A program made the position numbers and the translations under genes. Shown piece after piece: positions 8,917-17,235 of a stretch of DNA of 60,821 bases; the stretch's first letter is position 1; each line of letters opens with the position of its first letter. The notes under the pieces are model-generated. The model searched no databases. It was given only the letters and a program-made list of their open reading frames with translations, and was not told the origin of the DNA. Source of the DNA: Dialister micraerophilus DSM 19965 (GTDB lineage: Bacteria; Bacillota; Negativicutes; Veillonellales; Dialisteraceae); assembly GCF_000194985.1 (NCBI RefSeq), contig NZ_GL878519.1, positions 883,898 to 944,718 on the forward strand, given 5' to 3'.

Positions 8917-9495
8917 ATGATAAATTTGCGTTACGTAGAACCTGAAGATTCGGAAATATTGAGAGACATATACTCCTACTATGTAGAAAATACTTGCATT
9001 ACAACGGAATGCACACTTCCCGATGAATACGCATTTCAAAAAAGAGTGGAAAAAATTTCAAGCAAGTATCCCTATATAGTGGCGGAAAGAGACGGACACA
9101 TAGTCGGATACATTTACGCATCACCTCTTGTAGAACGTGAAGCGATAAATCACTGTGTACAAATTTCAATTTACGTAAGACATGGACTCGGAAGAAGCGG
9201 AGTAGGTAAAAGAATGTACCGTGCAATTGAATCCGTACTGAGCCGTATGGGAATTACAAATATGTATGCACGTGTAGCTGTACCGAAAATTGAAAACGAA
9301 CATTTAACCAGAAACAGTTTGCAATTTCATGAATACATGGGATTTACAAAAGTGGGATTTTTGGAAAAAAGCGGATACAAATTTCATCAATGGTTCGACC
9401 TGGCGATAATGGAAAAATTCATCGCACACCACAGAGACAGAGCCGAAGACGTAAGATTTTTCGATAAATATCCGAAACCGTCAATTGAAGAATAG
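8917..9495 (+). CDS. GNAT family N-acetyltransferase, phosphinothricin acetyltransferase-like
   Basis: 192 aa. The order of elements fits the Pat/Bar branch of GNAT: an N-terminal REP-like start (RYVEPEDSEIL), the central VGYIYASP strand, and an acetyl-CoA loop (RSGVGKRMY) preceded by an IYVRHGLG strand, then HEYMGFTKVGFLEKSGYK. It likely acetylates a small amine or amino acid; the substrate is unknown. ATG at 8917 is chosen because AAAGGAG (8901-8907) sits nine bases upstream, whereas a TTG at 8908 would touch the RBS. It lies 62 bases after sbcC, with no clear terminator between, so it is probably read from the same promoter. Confidence 0.8.
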   Translation: MINLRYVEPEDSEILRDIYSYYVENTCITTECTLPDEYAFQKRVEKISSKYPYIVAERDGHIVGYIYASPLVEREAINHCVQISIYVRHGLGRSGVGKRMYRAIESVLSRMGITNMYARVAVPKIENEHLTRNSLQFHEYMGFTKVGFLEKSGYKFHQWFDLAIMEKFIAHHRDRAEDVRFFDKYPKPSIEE

Positions 9496-9498
9496 AAG

Positions 9499-9533
9499 AA
9501 AAGCAATTCGATAAAAAAGTCGGATTGCTTTTA
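9499..9533 (+). terminator. Intrinsic terminator after the acetyltransferase
   Basis: A 12-bp stem (AAAGCAATTCGA with TCGGATTGCTTT, one G-U pair) is followed by TTTT, directly after the stop codon. Confidence 0.8.
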
Positions 9534-9575
9534 TATTTAAAAAATTCAAGTCATAATTAAAAATTATGTGCAGTA

Positions 9576-9584
9576 TGCTATAAT
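9576..9584 (+). promoter_or_regulatory. Extended -10 promoter for the HNH-like/dcd pair
   Basis: TGCTATAAT fits TGnTATAAT and lies 31 bases before the GTG start at 9616. No convincing -35 box. Confidence 0.5.
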
Positions 9585-9615
9585 TAATCAGAAATACCGA
9601 AAGAAGGTGTATTCC

Positions 9616-10470
9616 GTGGCAAGGCGTAAAGGTCGGAAAGAGTGGAACATAATAACGGAAAAAGGTTGGATGTCTATTTTGGGAAATACCGAAGTGATTT
9701 CCGATTTGATGATGCAAATATTTTTTTCGTTATATCGCTCACCGAACTATACGGACAACGCCAAACAAATTGCACACAAATTACACACCGAATATCGTGC
9801 ATTGAATGCGGCGGTAGGTTGGGCAGGTAATAAAATAAAAAATCTGTGCAGAGAAAAAAAGATTGAAACCTGTTCTACAACCGAAAAAGCCTCTTTGAAA
9901 ATGGCACCTTGGGAATATGTTTTCAACGGAAAAGAAGATGAAGACGGAACATATCTGTGGATACTTAAAGAGAATGCGGTACGGGCATTTCGTGAATTGG
10001 AAGAATCGGGATATATAAACTATATAGGACTTGAAGAAATTTTATCCGAAGACATTTCTTCCTTCGGAGTGGAAGGAAATTTATTTTCTCAAACATCCGA
10101 AACGACAGTGAAAAATATAAAAGAATATATAGAAAGTGAAAGAAAATTTGAAAGAAAATCACTGACGGAAAATTCACAATGTACGGTATGCGGAATAAAA
10201 AGGCTTTCACTTCTTCGCATGGAACCTTACGGGAAAAGTGATAAAAAACACAAAGGTTTATGTTTCTGTCCGACACATGCAGCTTTGTTTTCGGCACATT
10301 TGATATCATTTGACAAAGACGGAAAACTTATAATTTCCGACAAAATAGACGAAGAAGAACGTAAAATTCTCAAAATTGAAAACGGAATGCCGGCAAAAAT
10401 GCCGTTCAGCAACAGAAGAATGCAATTACATCGTAAAAAATTTAATCAGGAAAGCAGGGGAACGAAATGA
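9616..10470 (+). CDS. HNH-endonuclease-like protein, probably with altered active site
   Basis: 284 aa from GTG at 9616, which follows GAAGGTG; an in-frame ATG at 9568 lies upstream of the promoter and is rejected. The N-terminal ~120 residues look like a helical DNA-binding region (QIAHKLHTEYRALNAAVGWAGNKI divided over two helices). The C-terminal part (about residues 185-260) has the layout of an HNH_2 domain: CTVCG, then CFCPTHAALFSAH, then a DKDGKLIIS hairpin. The first catalytic His of the usual ASHI motif is replaced (LRMEPY), so nuclease activity is doubtful. The stop overlaps the dcd start by four bases. Confidence 0.55.
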   Translation: MARRKGRKEWNIITEKGWMSILGNTEVISDLMMQIFFSLYRSPNYTDNAKQIAHKLHTEYRALNAAVGWAGNKIKNLCREKKIETCSTTEKASLKMAPWEYVFNGKEDEDGTYLWILKENAVRAFRELEESGYINYIGLEEILSEDISSFGVEGNLFSQTSETTVKNIKEYIESERKFERKSLTENSQCTVCGIKRLSLLRMEPYGKSDKKHKGLCFCPTHAALFSAHLISFDKDGKLIISDKIDEEERKILKIENGMPAKMPFSNRRMQLHRKKFNQESRGTK

Positions 10471-10988
10471 TTTTATCGGGTAAAGAAATAGTAAGACACT
10501 TGGGAAATGAAATCGAAATAAAACCTTTCGATCCGTCAAGAGTAAATCCCAACAGTTACAACCTTACATTGTCGGACGAACTTATGGTATATGACAATTA
10601 TGAACTCGACATGAAAAAGAAAAATGTCGGTAAATTGATAAAAATACCTAAAGAAGGATACCTTCTTGAACCGAATAAATTATACTTGGGAAGAACACAT
10701 GAGTTCACACGAACGGAATGTTTCGTTCCGATGCTTGAAGGAAGATCCTCTATAGGACGCTTGGGACTTTTTATTCACGTGACGGCGGGATTCGGAGATG
10801 TAGGATTTGCCGGTTATTGGACACTTGAAATGTTTTGCGTTCAACCGATAAGAATATATGCCGGAGTGGAAATTTGTCAGATATATTTTCATACCGTTTT
10901 AGGTGAAGCGGACAAGTACACAAGCGGAAAATATCAAAATAATAAAGGAATTCAACCCAGCCTACTTTACAAAGATTTTGAGAAGTAG
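10467..10988 (+). CDS. dcd: dCTP deaminase
   Basis: 173 aa, within the usual size of bacterial Dcd. It converts dCTP to dUTP, feeding thymidylate synthesis. Diagnostic blocks are NPNSYNLTLSDEL near residue 28, the GRSSIGRLGL segment with the nucleotide-contacting Arg and Ser, and HVTAGFGDVGF followed by WTLEMF carrying the catalytic Glu. Whether it also has dUTPase activity cannot be told from sequence. ATGA overlap with the HNH-like gene shows translational coupling. It lacks the extra N-terminal domain of anti-phage dCTP deaminases, so a housekeeping role is likeliest. Confidence 0.92.
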   Translation: MILSGKEIVRHLGNEIEIKPFDPSRVNPNSYNLTLSDELMVYDNYELDMKKKNVGKLIKIPKEGYLLEPNKLYLGRTHEFTRTECFVPMLEGRSSIGRLGLFIHVTAGFGDVGFAGYWTLEMFCVQPIRIYAGVEICQIYFHTVLGEADKYTSGKYQNNKGIQPSLLYKDFEK

Positions 10989-10994
10989 TATAAT
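10966..10994 (+). promoter_or_regulatory. Sigma-70-type promoter upstream of the TRAP operon
   Basis: TTTACA (10966-10971) and TATAAT (10989-10994) are separated by exactly 17 bases and overlap the 3' end of dcd. Transcription would start near 11001, ahead of the hairpin at 11022-11065. Confidence 0.6.
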
Positions 10995-11021
10995 TAAAAG
11001 CAACTTAATAAAAAAGCGATG

Positions 11022-11065
11022 AAGCTACAGAATTGTATGTGCGCATACAGTCTGTAGCTTTTTTT
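11022..11065 (+). terminator. Strong terminator hairpin, possible attenuator of the TRAP operon
   Basis: Outer stem AAGCTACAGA with TCTGTAGCTT, inner stem TGTATG with CATACA around a TGCG loop, then seven Ts. It stands 20 bases before the TAXI receptor start and after a good promoter, so it can both end dcd transcription and sit in the TRAP operon leader. Confidence 0.85.
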
Positions 11066-11084
11066 GTAAAAAGGAGGAAATATT

Positions 11085-12035
11085 ATGAAGCGTTGGATGA
11101 AACGTTTGGCAGCTGTCACAGCTGTTTGTCTGGCAGGTACGATTATTTTGACAGGATGCAGCGGTGACAAGAATTTTATTAATATTGCTACCGGCGGTAC
11201 TGCAGGTACATACTATCCGCTCGGCGGTGCATTGGCCGAATTGATGAATAAAAACATTGAAAACATGAATGCATCCGCACAGTCAACAGGGGCTTCCGTT
11301 GCAAATATAAATATGCTTAAAGACGGATCTGTAGATGTGGCATTCGTACAGAATGATATTTCCTACTATGCGGTAAACGGATTGGAAATGTTCAAAGACA
11401 ACAAAGTGGGAAATTTGAAAGGGCTTGCGGCATTGTATCCTGAAACAATTCAATTCGTAACTACCGAAGGATCGGGAATTCGTTCAATAGCGGATTTGAA
11501 AGGTAAAAAAGTTGCGGTCGGTGCATCGGGATCGGGTGCCGAAGCAAATGCAAGACAAATTCTTGCGGCATACGGAATTACATATGACGACATAGATGAA
11601 CAATATTTGTCATTCGGTGAAGCTTCCGATGCGTTGAAAGACGGAAACGTAGATGCAGGAGTTGTAGTTGCGGGCTTCCCGACAGCGGCAATTCAAGACT
11701 TGTCCGCAAGCAAATTGATAAGAATTATTCCTTTGGATGAATCTATAATAGACAATCTTATTAAGAAATATCCGTACTACACAAAGATGATTATTCCGGC
11801 AGGCACATATTCAAATCAGAATGAAGACGTTGTAACGTTATCGGTAAAATGCCTCTTGGTAACCACGGATAAAATGGAAAAATCATTGGGTGAAAAGATT
11901 GTAAAAGTAATTTATGAAAATCTCGATCGTATGAAAGCGGCACATGCTGTAGGACAATACATAAGCAAAGCTACCGGAATGGAAGGTATGTCTATTCCTA
12001 TGAACGAAGGAGCAAAAAAGTTTTTTGAAGAATAA
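11085..12035 (+). CDS. TAXI family TRAP transporter solute receptor (lipoprotein)
   Basis: 316 aa. An N-terminal signal of lipoprotein type ends in lipobox LTGC with Cys25 as the anchoring residue, so the protein is tethered outside the cytoplasmic membrane. The start of the mature part, NIATGGTAGTYYPLGGALAE, is the TAXI signature, and further family blocks (DVAFVQND, GKKVAVGASGSGAE) follow. It binds an organic solute, perhaps a carboxylate, and passes it to the TRAP permease encoded two genes on. Substrate is not predictable. RBS is AAGGAGG. Confidence 0.92.
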   Translation: MKRWMKRLAAVTAVCLAGTIILTGCSGDKNFINIATGGTAGTYYPLGGALAELMNKNIENMNASAQSTGASVANINMLKDGSVDVAFVQNDISYYAVNGLEMFKDNKVGNLKGLAALYPETIQFVTTEGSGIRSIADLKGKKVAVGASGSGAEANARQILAAYGITYDDIDEQYLSFGEASDALKDGNVDAGVVVAGFPTAAIQDLSASKLIRIIPLDESIIDNLIKKYPYYTKMIIPAGTYSNQNEDVVTLSVKCLLVTTDKMEKSLGEKIVKVIYENLDRMKAAHAVGQYISKATGMEGMSIPMNEGAKKFFEE

Positions 12036-12052
12036 TACGAGGTGAACGACAT

Positions 12053-12565
12053 TTGTCGGTAAATATGGAGAGCTTTCGGCGTATTTCAAAAAGTAAAAAA
12101 ACAATAGTGATTATATGTCTGATAATTCTTGCAATTGCAGTTTACTTTTTAAATCAAAAATACATAGTAGGTAAATCCGAAAAAGGTATTTTGTTTGTAA
12201 AACGTGCATACGCCGGAATGCCTCTTGTACTTGAGTACAGACATTCGGTACAAAGAACGATGATTTATGAAAATTTGGAAATTGACGGCAATGTAAGCGG
12301 ACTCGTTTTGAAATCTACAAAGTATCAATCATATGGAGCCGGACTTCCGTTTTTACAAACGGACGGTCACTTCAGAAAAGAAAAAGATTGGTTTGTTCTC
12401 GATTCCATAAATCGTAAATATCCCGTACTTTCAATTCGTAACGGAGTTACAAATGAGGAAAAAGTTCATGTAGGTAATTCTGTATACAACTTGAAAGATG
12501 AAATGCCGATAGGGACGAAATTGGATATTTGTGTCGTACCGTTGTACAAAGTTTGTTTTTTATAA
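12053..12565 (+). CDS. DUF1850 domain protein of the TRAP cluster
   Basis: 170 aa from TTG at 12053 (GAGGTG nine bases upstream); ATG at 12065 is an alternative. One N-terminal membrane helix (about residues 16-35) is followed by an extracytoplasmic beta-rich domain with YRHSVQRT and YQSYGAGLPF, the hallmark positions of DUF1850. Genes of this family usually lie between a TAXI receptor and a fused TRAP permease, exactly as here, so an accessory role in that transporter is probable but unproven. Confidence 0.8.
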   Translation: MSVNMESFRRISKSKKTIVIICLIILAIAVYFLNQKYIVGKSEKGILFVKRAYAGMPLVLEYRHSVQRTMIYENLEIDGNVSGLVLKSTKYQSYGAGLPFLQTDGHFRKEKDWFVLDSINRKYPVLSIRNGVTNEEKVHVGNSVYNLKDEMPIGTKLDICVVPLYKVCFL

Positions 12566-12584
12566 TGATAAGGAGTTGAATCAA

Positions 12585-14534
12585 TTGGCTGACTTGGATA
12601 CAAATGCAAAAAAGATCAATAAAAAGGGGAAAGATTTGCAAGAGACTTTGAAAGAGCTTGATAAAGAATCCAACTTTGCGGAATATTCAGGTATCTGGGC
12701 AAAGCTGATTGCGTTGATTTGTATAGTCTTTTCGTTATTTCAGATTTATACCGGACTTTTCGGAGTTTTGGACGCAATGATTCAGCGTTGCATTCACTTG
12801 TCATTCGGTATAGCATTGGTATTTTTGCTCAATCCTACAAAAAGATCTTGGGTGAAAAAAGGACGGATACACTTACTTGATTTGGGACTTGCAATATTAT
12901 CCGTTGTACCGTCATGCTATATTCTCGTTCAATACAAGAGCTTGATTTTGAGAGCAGGTACAGTTACTCCTTTGGATGCGGTTATGGGAGTGCTTGGACT
13001 TGTTATGGTTATTGAAGCCGCAAGACGTATTGTAGGTATGCCTATAGTGTGCGTTGTGCTTGCTTTCATGGCATATGGATTTTTAGGTCCCTACATGCCG
13101 GGCGCATTGGCACACAGAGGTTTGACAATAAATCAGATGGTCGGACATCTTTTCTTTACTACTGAAGGGGTATTCGGCATTCCTATGGGAGTTTCCTCCA
13201 CATTTATATTTTTGTTTATTTTATTCGGTGCTTATCTTGAAAAAACGGGACTCGGAAAATTTTTCATAGATATAGCAAATGCAATTGCAGGCTGGGCATC
13301 TGGCGGACCGGCAAAAGTTGCTGTGCTTTCAAGCGCACTTGAAGGTACAATCTCGGGAAGTTCGGTAGCAAATGTTGTCGGCAGCGGTGCATTTACCATT
13401 CCCATGATGAAAAAATTGGGATATGAAAAAAACTTCGCCGGAGCGGTGGAAGCGGCAGCATCTACCGGCGGACAGATTATGCCTCCTATTATGGGTGCGG
13501 CGGCATTCCTTATGGCGGAATTTGTGGGTATTCCGTACATGGAAGTGGTAAAAGCCGCAATCGTACCGGCAATTTTATACTTCATCGGAGTATTTTTGGG
13601 AGTTCATTTTGAAGCGAAAAGAAATAATTTGAAAGGTACACCGAGAAGTCAACTTCCTTCATTTGGAAAAATAATGAAAGAGCAAGGACATCTTGCAATT
13701 CCTCTTGTGGTCATTATCGGATTGCTTTCCTCGGGATACACTCCGATGAAAGCGGCACTGTGGGGAATATTTATTTCCATAGGTACAGCGATGCTTCGTG
13801 CAAACACAAGAATGAAGATGAGTGATATAATAGGCGGACTCGTGCAAGGTGCACGCGGATGTCTGGGTGTACTCATAGCATGTGCGGCTGCCGGTATTAT
13901 TATCGGTATAGTTACAAAAACCGGTGTCGGACTTAAAATGGCATCCACACTTGTACAACTTGCATCAGGCAACTTCCTTTTATTGCTTATTTGCACAATG
14001 CTCACATCACTTATACTCGGAATGGGAGTTCCGACAACTGCAAACTATGTAATAACATCTACAATAGTCGCACCGGCGCTTGTAGGTGCCGGAGTTCCGA
14101 TTTTGGCGGCGCACATGTTCGTATTCTACTTCGGAATTATTGCGGATATTACACCTCCGGTGGCACTTGCAGCTTATGCAGGAAGTGCGATAGCAGGAGG
14201 CAATCCCATGAAAACTGCGGTGAATGCATCGAAACTCGGTATAGCGGCATTTATTATACCCTACGTATTCGTATTCTCACCCGTACTTTTAGGAATAAAT
14301 GCGACAATTACGGGAATGATTTTCTCCACACTTACCGCACTTATCGGAATGGCGGGACTCTCCGGAGCAATGATCGGACAATTTGCAGATAAATGTAAAG
14401 CATGGGAAAGAATAGTTCTCACCATCGGCGGACTCTGTCTCATAGATCCGAAATTGATGACGGACGTTGCAGGCATAGCATTACTTGCAATAGTAGGAAT
14501 TATTCAATACATGAGAAAGAAAAAAGCTGAATAA
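12585..14534 (+). CDS. TRAP transporter permease, fused 4TM/12TM (DctQ-DctM type)
   Basis: 649 aa from TTG at 12585, nine bases after AAGGAG; upstream in-frame codons overlap DUF1850 and lack an RBS. After a charged ~35-residue N-terminus come four helices (small subunit-like) and then the large DctM-like subunit with conserved segments GTISGSSVANVVGSG, STGGQIMPPIMGAAAF and the second-half repeat LGMGVPTTANYV and FYFGIIADITPPVALAA. It is a secondary, Na+ or H+ driven importer working with the TAXI receptor. Ends in a terminator. Confidence 0.92.
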   Translation: MADLDTNAKKINKKGKDLQETLKELDKESNFAEYSGIWAKLIALICIVFSLFQIYTGLFGVLDAMIQRCIHLSFGIALVFLLNPTKRSWVKKGRIHLLDLGLAILSVVPSCYILVQYKSLILRAGTVTPLDAVMGVLGLVMVIEAARRIVGMPIVCVVLAFMAYGFLGPYMPGALAHRGLTINQMVGHLFFTTEGVFGIPMGVSSTFIFLFILFGAYLEKTGLGKFFIDIANAIAGWASGGPAKVAVLSSALEGTISGSSVANVVGSGAFTIPMMKKLGYEKNFAGAVEAAASTGGQIMPPIMGAAAFLMAEFVGIPYMEVVKAAIVPAILYFIGVFLGVHFEAKRNNLKGTPRSQLPSFGKIMKEQGHLAIPLVVIIGLLSSGYTPMKAALWGIFISIGTAMLRANTRMKMSDIIGGLVQGARGCLGVLIACAAAGIIIGIVTKTGVGLKMASTLVQLASGNFLLLLICTMLTSLILGMGVPTTANYVITSTIVAPALVGAGVPILAAHMFVFYFGIIADITPPVALAAYAGSAIAGGNPMKTAVNASKLGIAAFIIPYVFVFSPVLLGINATITGMIFSTLTALIGMAGLSGAMIGQFADKCKAWERIVLTIGGLCLIDPKLMTDVAGIALLAIVGIIQYMRKKKAE

Positions 14535-14571
14535 ATAAAGAACGAAGATAAACTTAAAAAGACAAAAATAA

Positions 14572-14607
14572 AACTCGGTTCAATAATAGTTGAGCCGAGT
14601 TATTTTT
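14572..14607 (+). terminator. Intrinsic terminator of the TRAP operon
   Basis: A 12-bp stem (AACTCGGTTCAA with TTGAGCCGAGTT, one G-U pair) is followed by ATTTTTAT. Confidence 0.85.
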
Positions 14608-14694
14608 ATAAAATTTATTCTTAAAACAAAATATTATTTGAAACGGAAATAAATTCTCCGTTCAAATTGCAAAAACAAATAAAACATTCAATTT

Positions 14695-14737
14695 AAATAA
14701 AAAACCGATACTTACGGAAATTTGCAAAGTATCGGTT
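14695..14737 (-). terminator. Intrinsic terminator of the NhaC-family gene
   Basis: A perfect 11-bp stem (AACCGATACTT with AAGTATCGGTT); read on the minus strand it is followed by six Ts, 36 bases after the antiporter stop. Confidence 0.8.
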
Positions 14738-14773
14738 GTAATTTATAAATGAAAATAAATATAAATTTCGTTT

Positions 14774-16117
14774 TTATTTTTCAAACTGTTGTTTTTTTGA
14801 AGAACCCCAATTGTCATAAGGAATATAAATTGAAATGAGTGCGAAAACTGCAAGAATCCAACAATACCACACATAAGGAACAATCTCAATCATGCTTACC
14901 GGCAAACCGAACTTGGATGCCAATGCGGAAGCCGTAAGAAGTTGAGCACCGTAAGGTATAGTACCTTGGAAAACGCAAGAAAAAATATCAAGAAGTGAAG
15001 CGGACCTTCTCGGGTCTATGTCGTACTCCTTACTGATATTTTTTGAAATATCACCTGTAATTATAATTGCAATGGTATTATTTGCAGTAGCACAATCAAC
15101 CAATGAAACCAATGCGGAAATTCCGAGTTCGGCGGATTTTTTTCCCTTAATCATTACTCTCAATTTATGTATAAGCCAAGTAATTCCGCCGTAATGTGCT
15201 GCAATTTCTGAAATACCGCCGCAGAACAGAGCAAGGAAGAAAGCTTCATTCATATTGTTGAAGCCGATCCAAATTTGCTGTGAAAGTGAAACGACAGTCA
15301 AATTTCCGGCAAAAATACCGATAAGACCTGCAGAAAAAATACCGATAATAAGAACAATGAATACGTTCGTACCGAGCAGTGCAAGAGCAAGAACCAAAAT
15401 ATAAGGGAAAACCTTTATCAAACTGTAATCAAGATTTCCTATACTTGAAACTACATCCGGACGACCGAAAAACAAGTATAAAACAAAAGTGACGATTGCA
15501 GCCGGTAAAGCGATTAAAAAATTCACTTTGAACTTATCCTTAAGCTCACAACCCTGAGTACGTGTCGCAGCGATAGTCGTGTCCGAAATCATGGAAAGAT
15601 TATCACCGAACATTGCACCGCCCACACAAGCAGCAACAATGAAAGGAATGGAAATGCCGGCTTTTTCACCTATACCTACAGCAATAGGAATAATTGCGGC
15701 AATGGTACCGACCGAAGTTCCCGTCGAAGTACCCAAAAAAGCGGAAATAATAAAAATTCCGGCAGTCAAAAACTCGACCGGTATCAAACTGATACCCATA
15801 TTTACAGTAGCATCACGACCGCCCATAGCGGAAGCCACAGCGGAAAACGCACCTGCAAGAATGTAAATAATAAGCATAGTCATTACATTTTCATTTGCGG
15901 CACCTTTTGAAAAAATTTTAAACTTTTCGCTTATACTTTCCTTACCCAAGAAAAATGCGGATATGACCGCAATAAACATGGCAGTTACAGACGGAAACTG
16001 ATAGAAAGCCATGTCAACGCCCTGTATGGAGAAATAAACTCCCATGCCGAGATAAATTATTATAAAAACAACGAACGGTAAAAGTGCAAAACCGTTGCCC
16101 TTTTCAGATGCGTTCAT
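14774..16117 (-). CDS. Na+/H+ antiporter, NhaC family
   Basis: 447 aa with about eleven membrane helices. The conserved region GTSTGTSVGTIAAIIPIA, then GGAMFGDNLSMISDTTIAATRTQG, and later DCATANNTIAIIITG followed by a PYGAQLL loop identify the NhaC/MleN antiporter family. It exchanges Na+ for protons, or in some members Na+ and malate for protons and lactate; which applies is not decidable. The start at 16117 is preceded by GGGAGGTG eight bases upstream; an in-frame ATG 15 bases earlier overlaps that RBS. Confidence 0.88.
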   Translation of the reverse strand: MNASEKGNGFALLPFVVFIIIYLGMGVYFSIQGVDMAFYQFPSVTAMFIAVISAFFLGKESISEKFKIFSKGAANENVMTMLIIYILAGAFSAVASAMGGRDATVNMGISLIPVEFLTAGIFIISAFLGTSTGTSVGTIAAIIPIAVGIGEKAGISIPFIVAACVGGAMFGDNLSMISDTTIAATRTQGCELKDKFKVNFLIALPAAIVTFVLYLFFGRPDVVSSIGNLDYSLIKVFPYILVLALALLGTNVFIVLIIGIFSAGLIGIFAGNLTVVSLSQQIWIGFNNMNEAFFLALFCGGISEIAAHYGGITWLIHKLRVMIKGKKSAELGISALVSLVDCATANNTIAIIITGDISKNISKEYDIDPRRSASLLDIFSCVFQGTIPYGAQLLTASALASKFGLPVSMIEIVPYVWYCWILAVFALISIYIPYDNWGSSKKQQFEK

Positions 16118-16199
16118 ACCCGCACCTCCCATTATTAAAAATTAAAAATATTTTATAAAATTCAGTATAGCAAACGTAAGTTTTATAAGCAATTCAAAA

Positions 16200-16241
16200 T
16201 AAAAAAATAAAGTGAAGGAAATTAATTTTTCACTTTATTTT
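16200..16241 (-). terminator. Intrinsic terminator of the TSUP gene
   Basis: A 12-bp A/T-rich stem (AAATAAAGTGAA with TTCACTTTATTT) flanked by A and T runs, so it can work in both directions. It separates the TSUP gene from the NhaC-family gene downstream on the minus strand. Confidence 0.7.
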
Positions 16242-16274
16242 CCGATACAAAATTTATTCAAATTCATTTACCGA

Positions 16275-17036
16275 TTATTTAATAAATAAATCGTAAACTA
16301 CACGAAAGAAAAATATTGTAAGAACCGTAAGTATAATCGGACGAACACCCTTGGCACCTTTTCCCTTGAAATACGTTGCACCCAAATGATTGCCCGCTAT
16401 ACCGAAAAGTCCTGCTACAACTCCGAGCGGAAGAAGAACCTGATTATTCAAAAGAAACACACTCAAAGCCGCAAGATTTGTAGTTGAATTTATAACCTTC
16501 GTTATACCGTTGGCCTGCTTCAAAGAAACATGAGAAACTCCGGTAAGAATTAAAATGAGAAATGTTCCCGTACCCGGACCGTAAAAACCGTCATAAACAC
16601 CTATAAGAGATGAAGTTACAATACTCAAAATTGCAGTCTTACTGAAAGAAAAAGGGATTTTCTCTTTTATCAGCGACTTACTTCGAAGTACATACAAACC
16701 CGTTATGGGAATGAGAACAAGCATGCAAAAAAGAAAAGTTCTCGCATCAATCGCAAGAGCGATATTTGCACCGAAAATTGAACCGATAAATGCAAACACA
16801 ACACACGAAAGAGCAAGCTTCCAAGGAATGTAACCGTCCCTTGAAAATTTATAAGTCGCCCACAAAGTACCCATCGAAGAACTCATCTTGTTAGTTGCAA
16901 TAGCTGCATGCACAGGTACACCGCTTACAATATATGCAGGAATGGAAATAAGACCGCCACCGCCCGCAACTGCATCTATAAATCCCGCAATAAAAACAAG
17001 AGTACAAATAAATAAATATTGAAAAATAGGATCCAT
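16275..17036 (-). CDS. Sulfite exporter TauE/SafE (TSUP) family protein
   Basis: 253 aa, about eight membrane helices in two repeated halves. The N-terminal GFIDAVAGGGGLISIPA motif and its pair YDGFYGPGTGTFLIL in the second half are the hallmark of TSUP proteins, which move sulfite, sulfoacetate or related sulfur anions. AAAGGGGGC lies just before the ATG. It is transcribed away from the YeiH gene across a 199-base gap, which suggests shared control of sulfur-anion export. Confidence 0.88.
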   Translation of the reverse strand: MDPIFQYLFICTLVFIAGFIDAVAGGGGLISIPAYIVSGVPVHAAIATNKMSSSMGTLWATYKFSRDGYIPWKLALSCVVFAFIGSIFGANIALAIDARTFLFCMLVLIPITGLYVLRSKSLIKEKIPFSFSKTAILSIVTSSLIGVYDGFYGPGTGTFLILILTGVSHVSLKQANGITKVINSTTNLAALSVFLLNNQVLLPLGVVAGLFGIAGNHLGATYFKGKGAKGVRPIILTVLTIFFFRVVYDLFIK

Positions 17037-17183
17037 AAATGCCCCCTTTATAAATTACAAAAGGTAATAATACTATGATTTATTATGGTAACATTCTTTT
17101 TAAAAATTTTAAAGCCACAAAATAAAAAATGTTTATTTAATTTATAAAATATTTAACAAACTCATCTTCAGAATATTTTATTG

Positions 17184-17192
17184 TGATATAAT
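17184..17192 (+). promoter_or_regulatory. Extended -10 promoter for the YeiH gene
   Basis: TGATATAAT fits TGnTATAAT, 43 bases before the ATG at 17236; no clear -35 box. Confidence 0.5.
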
Positions 17193-17235
17193 TTTGATGT
17201 ATTTATGTTTTTTTATAACAATAAGGGAGATGCGT

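Noticed and set aside
13659-14476. Several long frames inside the TRAP permease gene on both strands
   Set aside because: They are shadows of a well-supported gene; their translations are rich in Cys, Arg and Ser with no family features.
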